Source: Luidia sarsii (taxonomy: Eukaryota; Echinodermata; Asteroidea; Paxillosida; Luidiidae). Taken from it: a stretch of DNA of 64,000 nucleotides. Where the stretch lies: the NCBI GenBank assembly GCA_949987565.1, contig OX465103.1, positions 8,079,347 through 8,143,346 on the forward strand. The letters run 5' to 3'. The notes under the pieces were generated by a model. The model saw only the letters and a program-made list of their open reading frames with translations. It was not told the origin of the DNA and searched no databases. Position numbers and translations under genes: made by a program. Of the stretch, positions 34,101 through 64,000 are shown in pieces (the first letter of the stretch is position 1; every line of letters starts with the position of its first letter).

Positions 34101-35643
34101 GGCAGGACCTTTGAGAAAGGTCCTGCTAGAATCAAAATTCAAAATGTTGGCACCCTCAATTTTTGATATTTGCATTTTGGTCATTTTAGTCAGTAAGTAG
34201 TTTGCAAAATTTTTGCATATAATGCTGTATGTTGACATTGATTGATGAGAGTGTGAACACGGTTAGTGGATTGACTATTCCACTGGTAATGCATAAAATA
34301 ATGCATGTTTGTGACCCTTGGTGCAATTTAGTTCTAACTATTAAAACTTCATGTACGTAGTGCTACAAAACTGGTGCAAACTGCTTACAGACATAATGAC
34401 AGAAATAATTCAAATCTCAAAAATTTATAGGGCCCAACATTTTGATACTAGGACCTGCTTTTGAAATATCGGGCCGTCTAAATTTTCAAAATTTAGTGGG
34501 CCTGACGTTTCGATCCCAGCAGGTCCTGCTGGGATCGAAACGTCAGGCCCACTAAATTTTGAGATTTGCATTTTGGTAATTTTAGTCAGTAAGCAGTTTA
34601 CAACATTTTTGTATACAGTATATATCCCTCTTAAATTTTGTGAGATTTACTTCCAATAAGGCTAAAAAACCGAGGCCTGGGAGTTTTACCTCATGGCCCT
34701 CGTAGAAGGCTATCTCCTCTGCGTTAGCAATGACCCTGGAGTGGACAAAGCGCAGGTTACCCTTTTTGTCAGCCTCGTCGGCCACCAGCCGCCCGAAACG
34801 GGGCGAGGCCGCCCGGAGGATCTTGGCGGTGGCGATGAAGGTCAGGCTCCCAATCAGCGTGGAGAAGCCGGTGCCCGAGTTGTTGCGTGAGGCCAGGCCT
34901 ACCAGGGTGTAGCACATGAGGAGGATGTCTAGCAGCGGCTTGCTGAGCTGGGAGTAGAGGTGGGCCACCGAATCGCAGAAGGTGGCCACGTCCTCCGTCA
35001 GGTTCTGGTCGGGGTTGACCAGCCGCGTGTCCAGGTTGCCCACCCGGTAGTAGGTCTGACGGCGGAAGTAAAGCCGGTAGCAGTGGGCCACCAGTCGGGA
35101 ACGGAAGGCCAGCGACAGGGTGCTCTCCAGGAACCGGATGGCGCTGTTGACGAAGGTGGCGGGCACGGCGATGAGCAGCCACTTGAGGATGTGCAGCAGG
35201 AACTGCGCCATGCGCCGGTTGACAATGGCCTTGACCATGTTGCCTTCCAGGTGGGCCACGTAGATGGAGAGGAACGTCCGGCAGACCAGGGCGGCCGTGT
35301 GCAGGCACAGCAGGCCAAACTCCTTGGTGACCAGCCCCGGCATGATGATCTTGACCAGGCCGATGAGCTTGCGGTTGAACTCGGCGTTGACGGCGTGCGA
35401 GGCGCCCTCGGCCCTGTCCTGGATGACAACCCCGCTGGGCTTCTTGTCCGCCGTCGCACCATGCCGCTTGGCGGTGATCTCCTCGACGATGCTCTGGGCC
35501 ACCGAGAAGGCATACTGCACGTGGTCCTTGGCGCCGTAGGCCACCACAGCACCAATGGCCACACCGGCCAAGATCTTCGGATGCTTGAACTTGGTCGACT
35601 TCAGATTCTGAAGGGTGCTCTTGAGTTGGAGGAGTTGAGACAT
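21189..35643 (-). CDS. ABCD1/ABCD2-like: Peroxisomal half ABC transporter, subfamily D, ABCD1/ABCD2-like (complete, 10 exons)
   Basis: ABCD half-transporters dimerise in the peroxisomal membrane and import very-long-chain acyl-CoA for beta-oxidation. Exons 34690-35643, 32640-32823, 31135-31256, 29724-29889, 26934-27031, 25003-25148, 23869-24014, 23331-23415, 22599-22724 and 21189-21459 join in phase into 765 residues plus TAG; human ABCD1 and ABCD2 are about 740-745. TM domain is about residues 70-400 with the EAA-like [19 protein letters not shown]; the nucleotide-binding domain is about 500-690. Walker [10 protein letters not shown], signature [13 protein letters not shown], Walker [11 protein letters not shown] and H-loop THR are all intact. 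Exon lengths 146, 146, 85 and 126 for exons 6-9 equal those I recall for human ABCD1. It matches ABCD1/2 better than ABCD3/4, probably as a pre-duplication orthologue. Confidence 0.95.
21495..22035. repeat. (ATTGATGG)n / (ATGG)n array
   Basis: More than 60 imperfect units of the 8-bp GGATTGAT with ATGG interruptions. It begins about 36 nt upstream of the ABCD exon 10 acceptor and fills the 3' part of that intron. Confidence 0.97.
22599..22724 (-). CDS. ABCD coding exon 9 (residues 634-675), Walker B and H-loop
   Basis: Encodes [20 protein letters not shown], with Walker B LLDE and the D-loop, and ITHRPSLW with the switch histidine. Acceptor CTGTCAG|G, donor CTCTG|GTGAGT, phase 2. Confidence 0.95.
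22895..22975 (+). repeat. Degenerate tRNA-headed SINE, plus strand
   Basis: A box-like GTGGTTCAGTGGCATTG and B box-like GGGTTGAATTCC at tRNA-like spacing. Stems are not preserved. Confidence 0.45.
23331..23415 (-). CDS. ABCD coding exon 8 (residues 606-633), ABC signature
   Basis: This short 85-nt exon encodes [20 protein letters not shown], containing the ABC signature LSGGEKQR, then GMARLFYQQ. Acceptor TTCACAG|GA, donor CAACA|GTAAGC, phase 2. Confidence 0.95.
23565..23640 (+). repeat. tRNA-headed SINE, plus strand
   Basis: A box TGGTCAAGTGGTTAAGACC and a damaged B box GCGGGTTCCCC. It is the same family as 20340-20428 (CGCACTAGAAAGCG shared). Confidence 0.65.
23869..24014 (-). CDS. ABCD coding exon 7 (residues 557-605)
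   Basis: Encodes [20 protein letters not shown] and the helical subdomain through [10 protein letters not shown]. Acceptor GGTTTCAG|G, donor GGAG|GTCAGT, phase 1. Confidence 0.95.
24227..24662. mobile_element. Tc1/mariner (pogo)-type MITE with TA target duplication
   Basis: Ends CAGTCAAACCTGC and GCAGGTTTGACTG, each flanked by TA. 436 bp, non-coding. It contains a nested copy of the histone-type hairpin module at about 24488-24545. Confidence 0.8.
24488..24547 (-). repeat. Histone-type 3' stem-loop module
   Basis: On the minus strand GGCTCTTTTCAGAGCC, identical to the metazoan histone mRNA stem-loop, sits inside a longer 15-bp hairpin and is followed by TTGAAAGAGAA and GTGTCACCGCAA. No histone reading frame is nearby. 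Confidence 0.7.
25003..25148 (-). CDS. ABCD coding exon 6 (residues 509-556), Walker A
   Basis: Encodes [20 protein letters not shown], containing an intact Walker A P-loop, then [12 protein letters not shown] and MLFIPQR of the Q-loop. Acceptor GTCCACAG|GTG sits directly after a (CT)n microsatellite. Donor AG|GTGAGC, phase 2. Confidence 0.95.
25161..25186. repeat. (GA)n microsatellite forming the ABCD exon 6 polypyrimidine tract
   Basis: About 13 GA units on the plus strand, (CT)n in gene sense, ending 12 nt before the exon 6 acceptor. Confidence 0.9.
25805..25935 (-). repeat. Dispersed repeat D, copy 2
   Basis: Inverted partner of 20430-20575, in the intron upstream of ABCD exon 6. Confidence 0.75.
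26307..26465 (+). pseudogene. THAP zinc-finger domain fragment, left arm (frameshifted)
   Basis: ATG then [20 protein letters not shown] in one frame. After a T run it continues in another frame as [20 protein letters not shown], then [12 protein letters not shown]-x4-C, the SF.F/NKD block and the KW..AI block are those of a THAP domain, used by P-element/THAP9-type transposases and by host regulators. One indel breaks the frame and the second half (C..H) is absent. Confidence 0.7.
26515..26630 (-). pseudogene. THAP zinc-finger domain fragment, right arm
   Basis: Inverted copy of the left arm. It reads [20 protein letters not shown] then [13 protein letters not shown] without the frameshift in this part, but diverges before the conserved Trp. 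Confidence 0.7.
26934..27031 (-). CDS. ABCD coding exon 5 (residues 476-508)
   Basis: Encodes [20 protein letters not shown] and [12 protein letters not shown], the first beta strands of the ATPase domain. Two AGs lie close together; only the upstream one (GGACAG|GAG) keeps frame, so the nearby GAGAG|GTT was rejected. Donor AAG|GTCAGT, phase 0. Confidence 0.88.
27388..27872. repeat. 32-bp minisatellite made from the dispersed repeat B core
   Basis: About 15 units, each containing TCCTGCTAGGATCGTGAGGC and CTTTGAGAAAGG, with variants TTGGATC and GAGCAAGG. The same core occurs singly all over the window. It lies in ABCD intron 4. Confidence 0.95.
28014..29248. mobile_element. Non-autonomous DNA transposon with perfect 8-bp target duplication (hAT-like)
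   Basis: 1235 bp with inverted ends TAAGGCTGTTGTCG and CGACAACAGCCTTA, flanked by ATACAGAC at 28006-28013 and 29249-29256. Both subterminal regions carry many TGTCGACA and TGTCGCGACA palindromes. No transposase frame remains. It lies in ABCD intron 4. Confidence 0.9.
29265..29375 (-). repeat. Composite module: hammerhead-like core plus histone-type hairpin, copy 2
   Basis: Minus strand reads a degenerate CTAACGAC...CCCGAAATG core, then AGCTCTTTTCAGAGCCACAC and a TCTCAAAAGAGATG stretch, in the same order as the plus-strand copy at 29530. Confidence 0.65.
29530..29640 (+). repeat. Composite module: hammerhead-like core plus histone-type hairpin, copy 1
   Basis: CTGAAGA at 29535-29541, a 6-bp stem GAACAG/CTGTTC, GAAACGTC at 29561-29568, then TTCTTTTCAGAACCACAC, CAAAAGAGAA and ATGGTGTCACCGCAAACC. 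It lies about 85 nt downstream (in plus coordinates) of ABCD exon 4. Confidence 0.65.
29724..29889 (-). CDS. ABCD coding exon 4 (residues 421-475)
   Basis: Acceptor GTGTAG|GTG. Encodes [20 protein letters not shown], then a variable linker ending GPLVVA. The donor GCAG|GTCTGT (phase 1) is chosen because it keeps frame with exon 5; reading through would give unrelated sequence. Confidence 0.85.
30000..30530. repeat. Dispersed repeat E, copy 2, bounded by repeat B direct repeats
   Basis: Reverse-complement partner of 18745-19150. Here the 370-bp core lies between two direct copies of a 75-bp repeat B piece (GCAGGACCTTTCCAAAAGGC at 30018, a similar piece at 30448). Confidence 0.8.
30538..30758. 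mobile_element. MITE family F, copy 2
   Basis: Ends TAATAGACCGATTG and CAATCGGTCTATTA; shares AGCAGCGATGGAAATGTACA with copy 1. ABCD intron 3. Confidence 0.8.
30850..31030 (+). repeat. Probable retroposon 3' tail
   Basis: T/C-rich stretch ending AATAAATATATTTTGGGCAT and a (GTTGA)n tail. LINE-like 3' end; no coding part. Confidence 0.4.
31135..31256 (-). CDS. ABCD coding exon 3 (residues 380-420)
   Basis: Acceptor GATGTCAG|AT. Encodes [20 protein letters not shown] and ERVMSSYKE, matching the ABCD1 linker between the TM bundle and the ATPase domain. Donor GAG|GTAAGG, phase 0. The insert before it is shorter than in the human protein. Confidence 0.92.
31737..31870 (-). repeat. Dispersed repeat Y, copy 1 (inverted copy at 60447-60575)
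   Basis: Shares CCACACCAAAATTAGTCTG and ATCGTCTTGAGACTTAGAGC with the reverse complement of 60447-60575. Confidence 0.75.
32640..32823 (-). CDS. ABCD coding exon 2 (residues 319-379)
   Basis: Acceptor GTGAAG|GTT continues ..GHE|VEHDQL. Encodes [20 protein letters not shown] and [12 protein letters not shown], the last TM segment and its flank as in ABCD1. Donor CTAG|GTATGT, phase 1. Confidence 0.93.
33085..33290 (+). repeat. 77-bp tandem repeat, about 2.5 units
   Basis: Units hold GGTCAGGTGTTGGAGTGTGT and TTTACCCACGAGCTCTTGGT. They are flanked by several CCAACAAANTCCAACA motifs (32890-33430), a separate local repeat. Confidence 0.85.
33786..33959. mobile_element. Pogo-type MITE with CAGTGGAATGT ends
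   Basis: 174 bp, ends CAGTGGAATG and CATTCCACTG, TA on the left. A related right end with TA is at about 33455-33583 and a left-end fragment of another pogo-like element at about 31456. Confidence 0.7.
34486..34562. repeat. 77-bp perfect palindrome
   Basis: 38-bp arms around a central T at 34524, made of two head-to-head repeat B pieces (GTGGGCCTGACGTTTCGATC in each arm). Confidence 0.9.
34690..35643 (-). CDS. ABCD coding exon 1 (residues 1-318), transmembrane domain
   Basis: ATG in the context gcaacc ATG T. One large exon holds the N-terminal peroxisome-targeting segment and most of the TM bundle, with [13 protein letters not shown] and [16 protein letters not shown] (EAA-like motif) and [10 protein letters not shown] just before the donor GAG|GTAAAA, phase 0. 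It is strikingly GC-rich, and long antisense open frames across it are by-products. Confidence 0.95.
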
Positions 35644-36987
35644 GGTTGCCGACAGCAGGGTTTGAATGAGACAGGATCAGATGATGGGTGAGGACTCCGT
35701 CAACACTAACCCAAATGGAAAATACACAGAATGAGGGACAGGGGTTCTGTGCAGACAAAAACTGGACAAAGTTTTCCCCAAGGTTCTCTTTTCCAGATGC
35801 TGCAAGGACATGCTCTTGGTGAGATGGTACCTAACACCTCTTAGCAGTGTACAGCACTGGTCATGGCACTATGTGTATAATTTCTTTCGCAAATCAGTGT
35901 CGCTCTGAGAAGACCTGGTTGCCAGACATTGCGGGGCGTGTTTCCGTTGTCAGAAGACTTGAACCCTGTATCAAAGTAAAAGAAAAAAAGGTGATCAATA
36001 ATCAGTCTAAAAGTTACACTGGGATCCAGATAACAAAGCCATGAATAGTCCTTACTGACATCATTAGCATAAATAGTCTGTACATTGAAATGTCAACATA
36101 TGGCACCACTTAACATGGGGAGACCCCATTGGGGGTGGGGGGGTGTTGGCTGTTGGGGGCTTACTATCCATGCTATCAGTCACTACTGTGTGGATACAAT
36201 GAATGACCCTATTCAAGTGTATGGTGATTCAGTGAACCAGAATGCCTATATCAAGTTGACTGAAACCAGGACACTGGGATATAAAGTAATTTCTGTGCGC
36301 CAATATCTCTTACCAGGCACACAAGAAGCACACATGAAAAGGTTAATTGGGTTTGACTTCAGCTACCACAAGCAACCACTTGACAAAACAAACAGCGCTT
36401 GTTTCAGGCAAATTTCCATTCACCTTTGTGCAGAATTTGATATTGTTGCAAACTGCTCACTGACAAGCTTTGACCTTAAGTTAAAGGTATACAGAAATCA
36501 AAATTAACATTGGGTAAAACAAATCAGCACTAGGTGTTATAAAACTTAAAACGTCTTAATTTAGCAATAAAGCAGTATTTTAGTCTAAAAATTGTGCTTC
36601 CCACTTTGGAGACTAATGTACAGAATGTGTGGTCAGCCTTGAGGTCGTGAACTTTGCAGTTTGCACCGGCCCTGCATTGTCTCTCTCTATTGTCTATCAG
36701 CCGTAATCACCACACTGTAGCATACGCAGTAGCATGCTGTATCTTCTCAGCATTGCGATCGCCGTGCTTGGCTGCTTTTGGTCTGCATGTGATGTCACAC
36801 GCTCGCAGGGGAAATTTTTGGGACGGGGGAAACATATACTTTTTCGATTGTTTTGGGGCCAAAATAAGGACTAAAATACAAAAGAAAAGAAAATTCTTCA
36901 TTATTGATTATGTTGTGAACATTATGTAAGAATAGTTTATAGCTCTTTTTCAAATTTCTGTATGTAGGCCTACCTAGTTTAAATAGA

Positions 36988-37172
36988 TCGCAGTGGCTAT
37001 TGTTACGGCAGTCATCCGTGTGGTTCCTTCACTTTAAAGTATTCGTGAGCATTGCAGGCTGGTTGAACCAGACTATAACTTGATAGTCTGGTTCTAAGAG
37101 CTAAACATCCTGACAAATATTGTTAAGTCAGGGAACCACACGGACGACTGCCGTAAACATAGCCACTGCGAC
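36988..37172. mobile_element. MITE with TCGCAGTGGCTAT ends
   Basis: 185 bp with about 40-bp inverted ends (CGCAGTGGCTATTGTTACGG / CCGTAAACATAGCCACTGCG) and an inner hairpin around CCAGACTATAACTTGATAG. Confidence 0.85.
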
Positions 37173-37889
37173 ACTCTTTTCAAGTCTTAACTGTGCTGCC
37201 ATTTTTTTTACTTGGTAACATAACATTCGGCAGTGGGTTGATTTTCAATTAAATTCTGATTTTAGACAAAATACTCAAATCATGCAAACTTTAATTTTGG
37301 TTGCAGTGTCGTTTCTCTTCATAATAATTAAATTAGCAATAATAATAATTAAATTAGACACCGTTTTATGGTGAGGGTATTACACCAAATGTTCCCGTAA
37401 TTACAATCACACAAGCACTAAGCATGATATGCACTAAGTAGGCCTAGTAAGTAGTAATGTTTTGGGCTAAAAAATCAATGAGATATGGGAATACTGGCAA
37501 CGCAAACTGGGGCAGATCTTCGGTCCCAGCACTCAGTGCAGTAATCTGATCAGTATCGCTTTAATTTATACTGAGGTTGGCGAAGATCTGGGCCGTGTTT
37601 ACGGGTTGAAGTCCCTTGGACTTGCTCTCAAAAAGTAAGAGAAGGGCAAAAGCAAACCTCAAAACGATAATAATGTCTAATATGAGTAATAAGTAATAAA
37701 CTCGCTTACCTTAGACTGGTATTGATAAGTGATATTATTGATACAATCTTTCGCTCGATAAGGTCAATATCATTCTTATCACGTTCAGCTGAACCCGACT
37801 GAAATCGTGCATCCAAATAACCTAGAACGCATGCAGCAAAAGGAGGTGCAACCTGTCGGGTGCACAACACTAAATCGAGCTCCTATTGA

Positions 37890-38320
37890 ACACTGTACAA
37901 AAACACCCGCTTTCAAATTCCAAAGGTTTCTCAGTTCTTGTAGCTATACTGAAAATTGTACTTTGGACCTTTCAGATCTCTCAGATTCTTTTCAATTTGT
38001 TTGTGCACTTAGCCGATTAGATTTTTTGCTAATTACACCCAGAAAAATAAAACCCCCTAAAATGTGTAGCCATCTAAATCGAATTTCTGCAAGGAATCTG
38101 GGATGGACCCTCCACTTCTAAAGCCAAATAGGGCCACAGATATTGTCCAAATTACATACCAAATTGAAGAGTGAACCCCAAGGTTTTCTTAAGGTTTACT
38201 TATGCTACAATATATCAGTTAATTAGCCTCCGAAGACCCCCATAAAAAAAAGTAATCGGCTAGGCGGAGCCATCTCGAAGGAAAATGGTGTGCTGCACCC
38301 ATACAGGTCTATAAATAAAC
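37890..38320 (-). repeat. Dispersed repeat H, copy 2
   Basis: Inverted partner of 8918-9315. It is interrupted at its right end by the MITE at 38309. Confidence 0.75.
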
Positions 38321-38690
38321 TAGAGTGCGCACTCATCACGTGACGCGTGCCGACAAGGGGACTGCAACGCCATTCCCAAAGAGGGCAAATGCATGGATCT
38401 CTATGGGGTAAACTAATCCCAATTTTTACAAAAGAAAGTAGGACATTAAAATTAAAGGTATTGATGGCCTTGCCTTTGATTACTAAAACAATTTCTATAA
38501 CATTTCACTTTCCGCATTCACAACCTTTCGGCTATACCTTTCCCTATTCATATTACGCGCGATTGCTACTGACATCCGGGCACTTCGAGCTAAAGTTGAC
38601 CTCTTTGGTAATGGCGGATGCGCGTCCACGTCGGCACACGTTCGTACCGCGCGTTGATAGGGGAGTGCGCAATCTAGTTTATTTATAGAG
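38309..38690. mobile_element. MITE with CTATAAATAAACTAGA ends, nested in repeat H
   Basis: About 380 bp; ends TCTATAAATAAACTAGAGTG and the matching AATCTAGTTTATTTATAGAG. Repeat H sequence (GCTGCACCC) resumes after it, so it inserted into that older repeat. Confidence 0.75.
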
Positions 38691-40389
38691 CTCTATGGCT
38701 GCACCCTATAGTTACGAGGCATTCGTGTTCTGTTGGCAGACGCTCAGTCAACACGAAGACCTTGTTGGTCTGGACCGCTGTACAACTCTTGCCTTGGCCA
38801 TATTCAATCGTTCATTATAATTGCCCAGTGGCCCTTTGAAAATGCGATTCAAATTCCAAATATCCAAAATTGTCTCAATCAGCCGAGTGAAGCAGAAGCT
38901 TATACAAAATAATATGAATTAAAAAAACAAATCAAGATCGAAGTGCGATATCAAGACGGTGAAAATACATCAGTTTTACAGCGTATACTCGGAAGAGCAG
39001 GGAAAGAGAAAATAGATTTACGAATTAAGCTAATTGAAGAAAGCTTCATGAAATTTAATACTGCACACCAAATTGGGGATAGATGGCTATACACCATACT
39101 GATTAGGCCTATCAGGTGCGCTATTCGATTAGCTTACCCGCTTGGTAAGTTCTTATATCCTATCGGCTGAGGCGAGTGATGCGTAATGATGATTGCATCC
39201 AGTACAGTAGTCTTTGCCCGGGTGGGGGCGCCAGTCACAAACAATTCAATACAAAATTGGGAATATCGGAAAACATCGATGTCCACAGATTTCCTTCTAA
39301 TATATACAGTTTGTATAGATGGTCACGATATGTTGAAATCTTACGGTCTGGGATGCTGTACTTCTCGAGAAATCTTCACTCAAACGCCAAACAGCCATCT
39401 GGGACTCACTCTTTGACATAATTATTATTAGGGCCTATATGCCTATACTTAGGCCTATATGAAGTCAAAAGTAAACGATGCCAGTCCAAGAAATGAATTG
39501 GCAAATATCATAATTGTTTGAAGGTAATTGCATGGCTGGTTCAGAGTGTTAAGAATGTTTTATTTCTGTAAAAAAAGAGCCCAAATAACTCTACATTAGG
39601 CCTATCGTGTCATGACTAATCGTTTCTGTTGGATACGAATTACATTCGAATCGGCAAATTACCAAACAGGTTGAGTAATGTTATCAGATCATTGTCAGAG
39701 AATTGACATGCCCCACGGTTGGCTTTTGTTTTGTTTTGTTTACCTTTTATTGATAAATATTATGAGCATGACAAGTGCTTCTTAAACTGCCAAAAGGGCC
39801 AATAAAAATGACTCAAATTTACTATCGACGCGCCTTGCGTAAACTGACCTCGTACCCTAGCATATAAACAAGGCGCGTGAACTTGCTTTGTCCTCGTTCA
39901 GTAATACTAATAGCAGGGACACAAAACATTTCTGGAAAGCTTCTTGTTTAGTTTGTCACTTTTTGTGCGTACCCCCCCCAAAAAAAAAACCCCATGAAAT
40001 CAATCTTTCACGATAATGATACACAATGTAAGGACTCCGCAATGTCCCCCCCGAAGTCATAATAAATTGGCAATCCTTCGATGTTAATTTGATCTCGAAA
40101 AATTAATTGTAGCGGGAATTATTTTATTCCTTTTAGGTGTAAACTCTGATCTTCCTGGTGTGTATAAAATCATAGGGTTGATGTCACGAGTTCGTGTTGG
40201 TATATAGGCATATTATGCTGAGTTTTATCCACGTGTTTTCAGTGAAAAAAGCGACCAAGTTTCTTTTACAAATCAACCAATATCCATCAACAAGCACTGT
40301 TAGTTTGACACAATGCGTATTTGCTTGATTAAAATGGCATTCAATTATGCACGATTTCGATTCTAAAACACGTTTTTCAGTCTTGTTAC

Positions 40390-40538
40390 CTACTACCGGT
40401 ATATCAGTTGCACTTTTGAACATATTCAATGAGACGGAAATTTGATTAGGAGCCACTGGAAGGTTTTCTTTTTCTTTCAAGGATTTTTGTGTTGACTGTT
40501 TGGACCTTCGTGGTGACGAATTAGTGCCACTTCGCAAA
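40390..40538 (-). CDS. Possible orphan exon, unidentified protein with a KEN-box-like motif
   Basis: An open stretch bounded by an acceptor-like AAACAG|T and a donor-like TAG|GTAACA. It encodes SGTNSSPRRSKQSTQKSLKE and KENLPVAP. The SPRRS and KEN..P combination is seen in cell-cycle proteins such as sororin, but I find no partner exons on either side and no initiator ATG. It may be chance. It lies between the divergent ABCD and reelin genes. Confidence 0.15.
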
Positions 40539-41757
40539 CTGTTTTTTTAAGAGGAATTCTTGCGTCAATCCCCATCCATCATGGGATGAGGTCAAATGCG
40601 AGCAAGCAGGCCAACCAACCGACCAATCAACCACACATGTCCGGCGGCACATAGCATACACTTTACAGTATAATTATGTAAGTGTAACTAAGCAAGATGA
40701 AGTAGGAAGGTGGAATAAAGATATACACCAGTAAGCTTTCGTACTTCATAAACATTAAAATAATGCTTTAAATCAATAAAGCAGACAGTTGCGAAGCAAA
40801 CTGATATATACCCCGTAAGTCAATTTCCTGATTGGCAAAACAGATCAATCAATATTCATTGGCGGAAAACCAATTGACCCTGACTGACATCGTTGGAGAA
40901 AAAAGGACGCCGTACGTGTTTCGAAAACGCAGAGAAACTGTAAGCTGGGGGGGGGGGCTAATTGTATTTGCAGAGCGTTAAATTTCTAGGTAAACTGTCA
41001 CGTTTTCAAATTTATTTCTGATGGAATGTTTGTGAGCTGATCAGCCTACCACATGCCACCCACCCACACTTTCATCCAAGTGGGTCTCTCTCGGGGTGCC
41101 AAATCCGGGCCAGGGGTGTACCGATGTTTACACATGCCACCGCAGTGATGCATAAATCACGTGCGTCGTCGCTCCATGGAGAGAGCTGGGGGGAAGCACT
41201 GTGGGCTCCACCCAAGTCACTTGCCGTTGGTAGCTCGCCTCATGTGCTCAGTGAGCCTGGAAGAAGTGCTCGCCGGTCGATCGAGCGGCAATTACTGGGC
41301 TTCTTTTTGTGGGGTCGATCGGCCTCCACCGCCCCACCACTCGACGGCCCAATCCCGCTGCAGATCCGCGGGGTGCACCTGTTGTCCGCTGCGTTCGGTT
41401 ACTTTGTGAATCAGCTCGGTAGGTCCTGCAACAGCAAAATCATTCGCCAACTGAAACACTCTTGGCCTTGCCATCTTGGTTCGACGAATCATTTGCCCAG
41501 CCATGGATGTTGGTCATTTTCATTTTGTTCCCTGGATAATCCTTTGATTGTGAGCGCATTAGACACAGTTATGGTGGCTCTGTATTGTGAACGAAAACCG
41601 TGCCATTTAGTGATCGATTAATTTTGATAAGCATTAGATTTTAAAGTCACCAATCCATCCCATGCGTGCTATCAATTGAATTCTCGGACAAATAGCCGTT
41701 ACTGACGCGGTAAATTTTTAATTCTTTGAAAGAAATTTGTCGATCTAAAAAGGACTA

Positions 41758-63084
<21,327 letters not shown>

Positions 63085-64000
63085 GTAAGAACTTGTCTTC
63101 TGTATAATCATGCTCCAAGATACTGTACAAATCCATATAAAGATGTCATAAATATTTGCACTTGGTAGCCCTTTTTCAAGTAATGTATTCTACATTAGTA
63201 GAGCAACTTGTTTCTTCTATGTGTGTATCTAAATAAACTATGGAAAACCAATTTTGAATTTTGAATAATTTTTAGGTTTTAAGAAAGGAAAGGGAAGAGA
63301 TTGGATACTTTATAACAGTAAATGAAAATTGGAAAGGAGATTTGATAGGACCTGGATTGAAAATCCAGGCCTCTGCTTTTGCTAAACGATATTTTTGTGG
63401 TTTGTTTTTCTTTTTGTTTTATGAGGCAATAATGTAGACTTAAAACATGCCGTTTGGGCAAACTGCAGTGAAGCAAATACTGATGAATGTCAATTACGGT
63501 AGTCAGAATAATTTCCTGCACGGGCACAAACACGCCTGATCCAACATGCAATGCACAATGTTGTACATTCGTGTCTCTGTCTCCAACTCACTTACATGAG
63601 TTAAACGCAGCTTGGCCAATCTTAAGTTTAATTGTAATGGGTATGCAGTTTTTTGACCAGTTTTCCATATATTCCTTTGCCATTGTCCTTTCTCTCAACC
63701 TATTGGGATAACTTATTCTGCCTTTGAAGGAAATCCTGCTTAGATAGAAATGTATGGACTTGTAAACGTCTTGAAATGTGTATAGTTTTGGAAATTCTTG
63801 CCAGTTAGCACTTTGATAATGAGATTTGTTTGAGTGACTTTTCTGATAGCTTCGTACTCAATCAGCAATGACATTTATCGTTTAATTCATCATACACCAA
63901 GAAACCATGCTGTACTCATGGATTTTGGATTGTGCGAGCTACAGCAATCGGCTTTAATCCTCTTTCACTTCTCCAATATTTACACGTATATACATGACAT
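63085..64000. other. Reelin intron 10 (start), no exon seen
   Basis: 63180-63280 looks like a retroposon 3' tail (AATAAA and an ATTTTGAA direct repeat). The rest is AT-rich without a reelin-like exon. Confidence 0.5.

Larger units (their letters stand above)
35644..41757. other. Intergenic region between divergent ABCD and reelin genes
   Basis: Should hold both promoters. It contains two MITEs, repeat H and simple sequence, listed separately. 35760-36980 and 39430-40380 show nothing recognisable. 41120-41450 is GC-richer and may belong to the reelin 5' region, but no TATA box or other fixed element could be assigned. Confidence 0.5.

Noticed and set aside
34960..35691. 243-residue open frame on the plus strand
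   Set aside because: It is antisense to the GC-rich ABCD exon 1, whose own frame is clearly the conserved protein; low-complexity content, no family recognised.
34769..35758. 329-residue minus-strand frame with many His/Pro/Gly
   Set aside because: Another frame of ABCD exon 1; composition is typical of out-of-frame GC-rich DNA.
41292..41504. Minus-strand first exon sharing a bidirectional promoter with reelin
   Set aside because: There is an ATG and a GC-rich frame, but no credible donor in frame with another exon and no recognised domain.

Overview
The window is animal genomic DNA: long introns with GT..AG ends, a dense load of transposon relics and minisatellites, and three recognisable multi-exon genes. 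All three gene families fit a deuterostome. A minisatellite that copies a splice donor (3050-3975) resembles the 'mirage' minisatellites I recall from amphioxus, so a cephalochordate is my best guess. Other invertebrate deuterostomes are not excluded.

Layout. (1) Positions 1-14082, minus strand: 13 coding exons of an SLC6 Na+/Cl- coupled transporter, closest to the creatine transporter SLC6A8. 596 residues are visible and the last coding part lies to the left of the window. (2) Positions 14083-21188: intergenic DNA rich in repeats. (3) Positions 21189-35643, minus strand: a complete 10-exon ABCD1/ABCD2-like peroxisomal half ABC transporter of 765 residues. Every splice phase closes and all nucleotide-binding motifs are intact. 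(4) Positions 35644-41757: intergenic, repeat-rich, with one weak orphan exon candidate. (5) Positions 41758 to the right edge, plus strand: the first 10 coding exons (512 residues) of a reelin gene, covering the signal peptide, the reeler domain and the region leading into the first reelin repeat. The gene continues past the window.

The SLC6A8-like and ABCD genes are adjacent and on the same strand. In human Xq28, SLC6A8 and ABCD1 are also close neighbours, so this looks like an ancient linkage with changed order. Reelin is divergent from the ABCD gene. Nothing suggests a shared pathway: one gene is a plasma-membrane solute carrier, one handles peroxisomal very-long-chain acyl-CoA import, and one is a secreted matrix/signalling protein.

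The introns hold the unusual material. It includes a minisatellite whose first unit is the authentic 5' splice site, other tandem arrays placed within tens of bases of splice acceptors, and a foldback transposon carrying two inverted fragments of a THAP zinc-finger reading frame. There is also a 1.2 kb DNA transposon with a perfect 8-bp target duplication, long perfect palindromes, tRNA-headed SINEs, and a dispersed module joining a hammerhead-like core to a histone-type 3' stem-loop. Splice boundaries were read by eye and cross-checked by phase; repeat boundaries are approximate.
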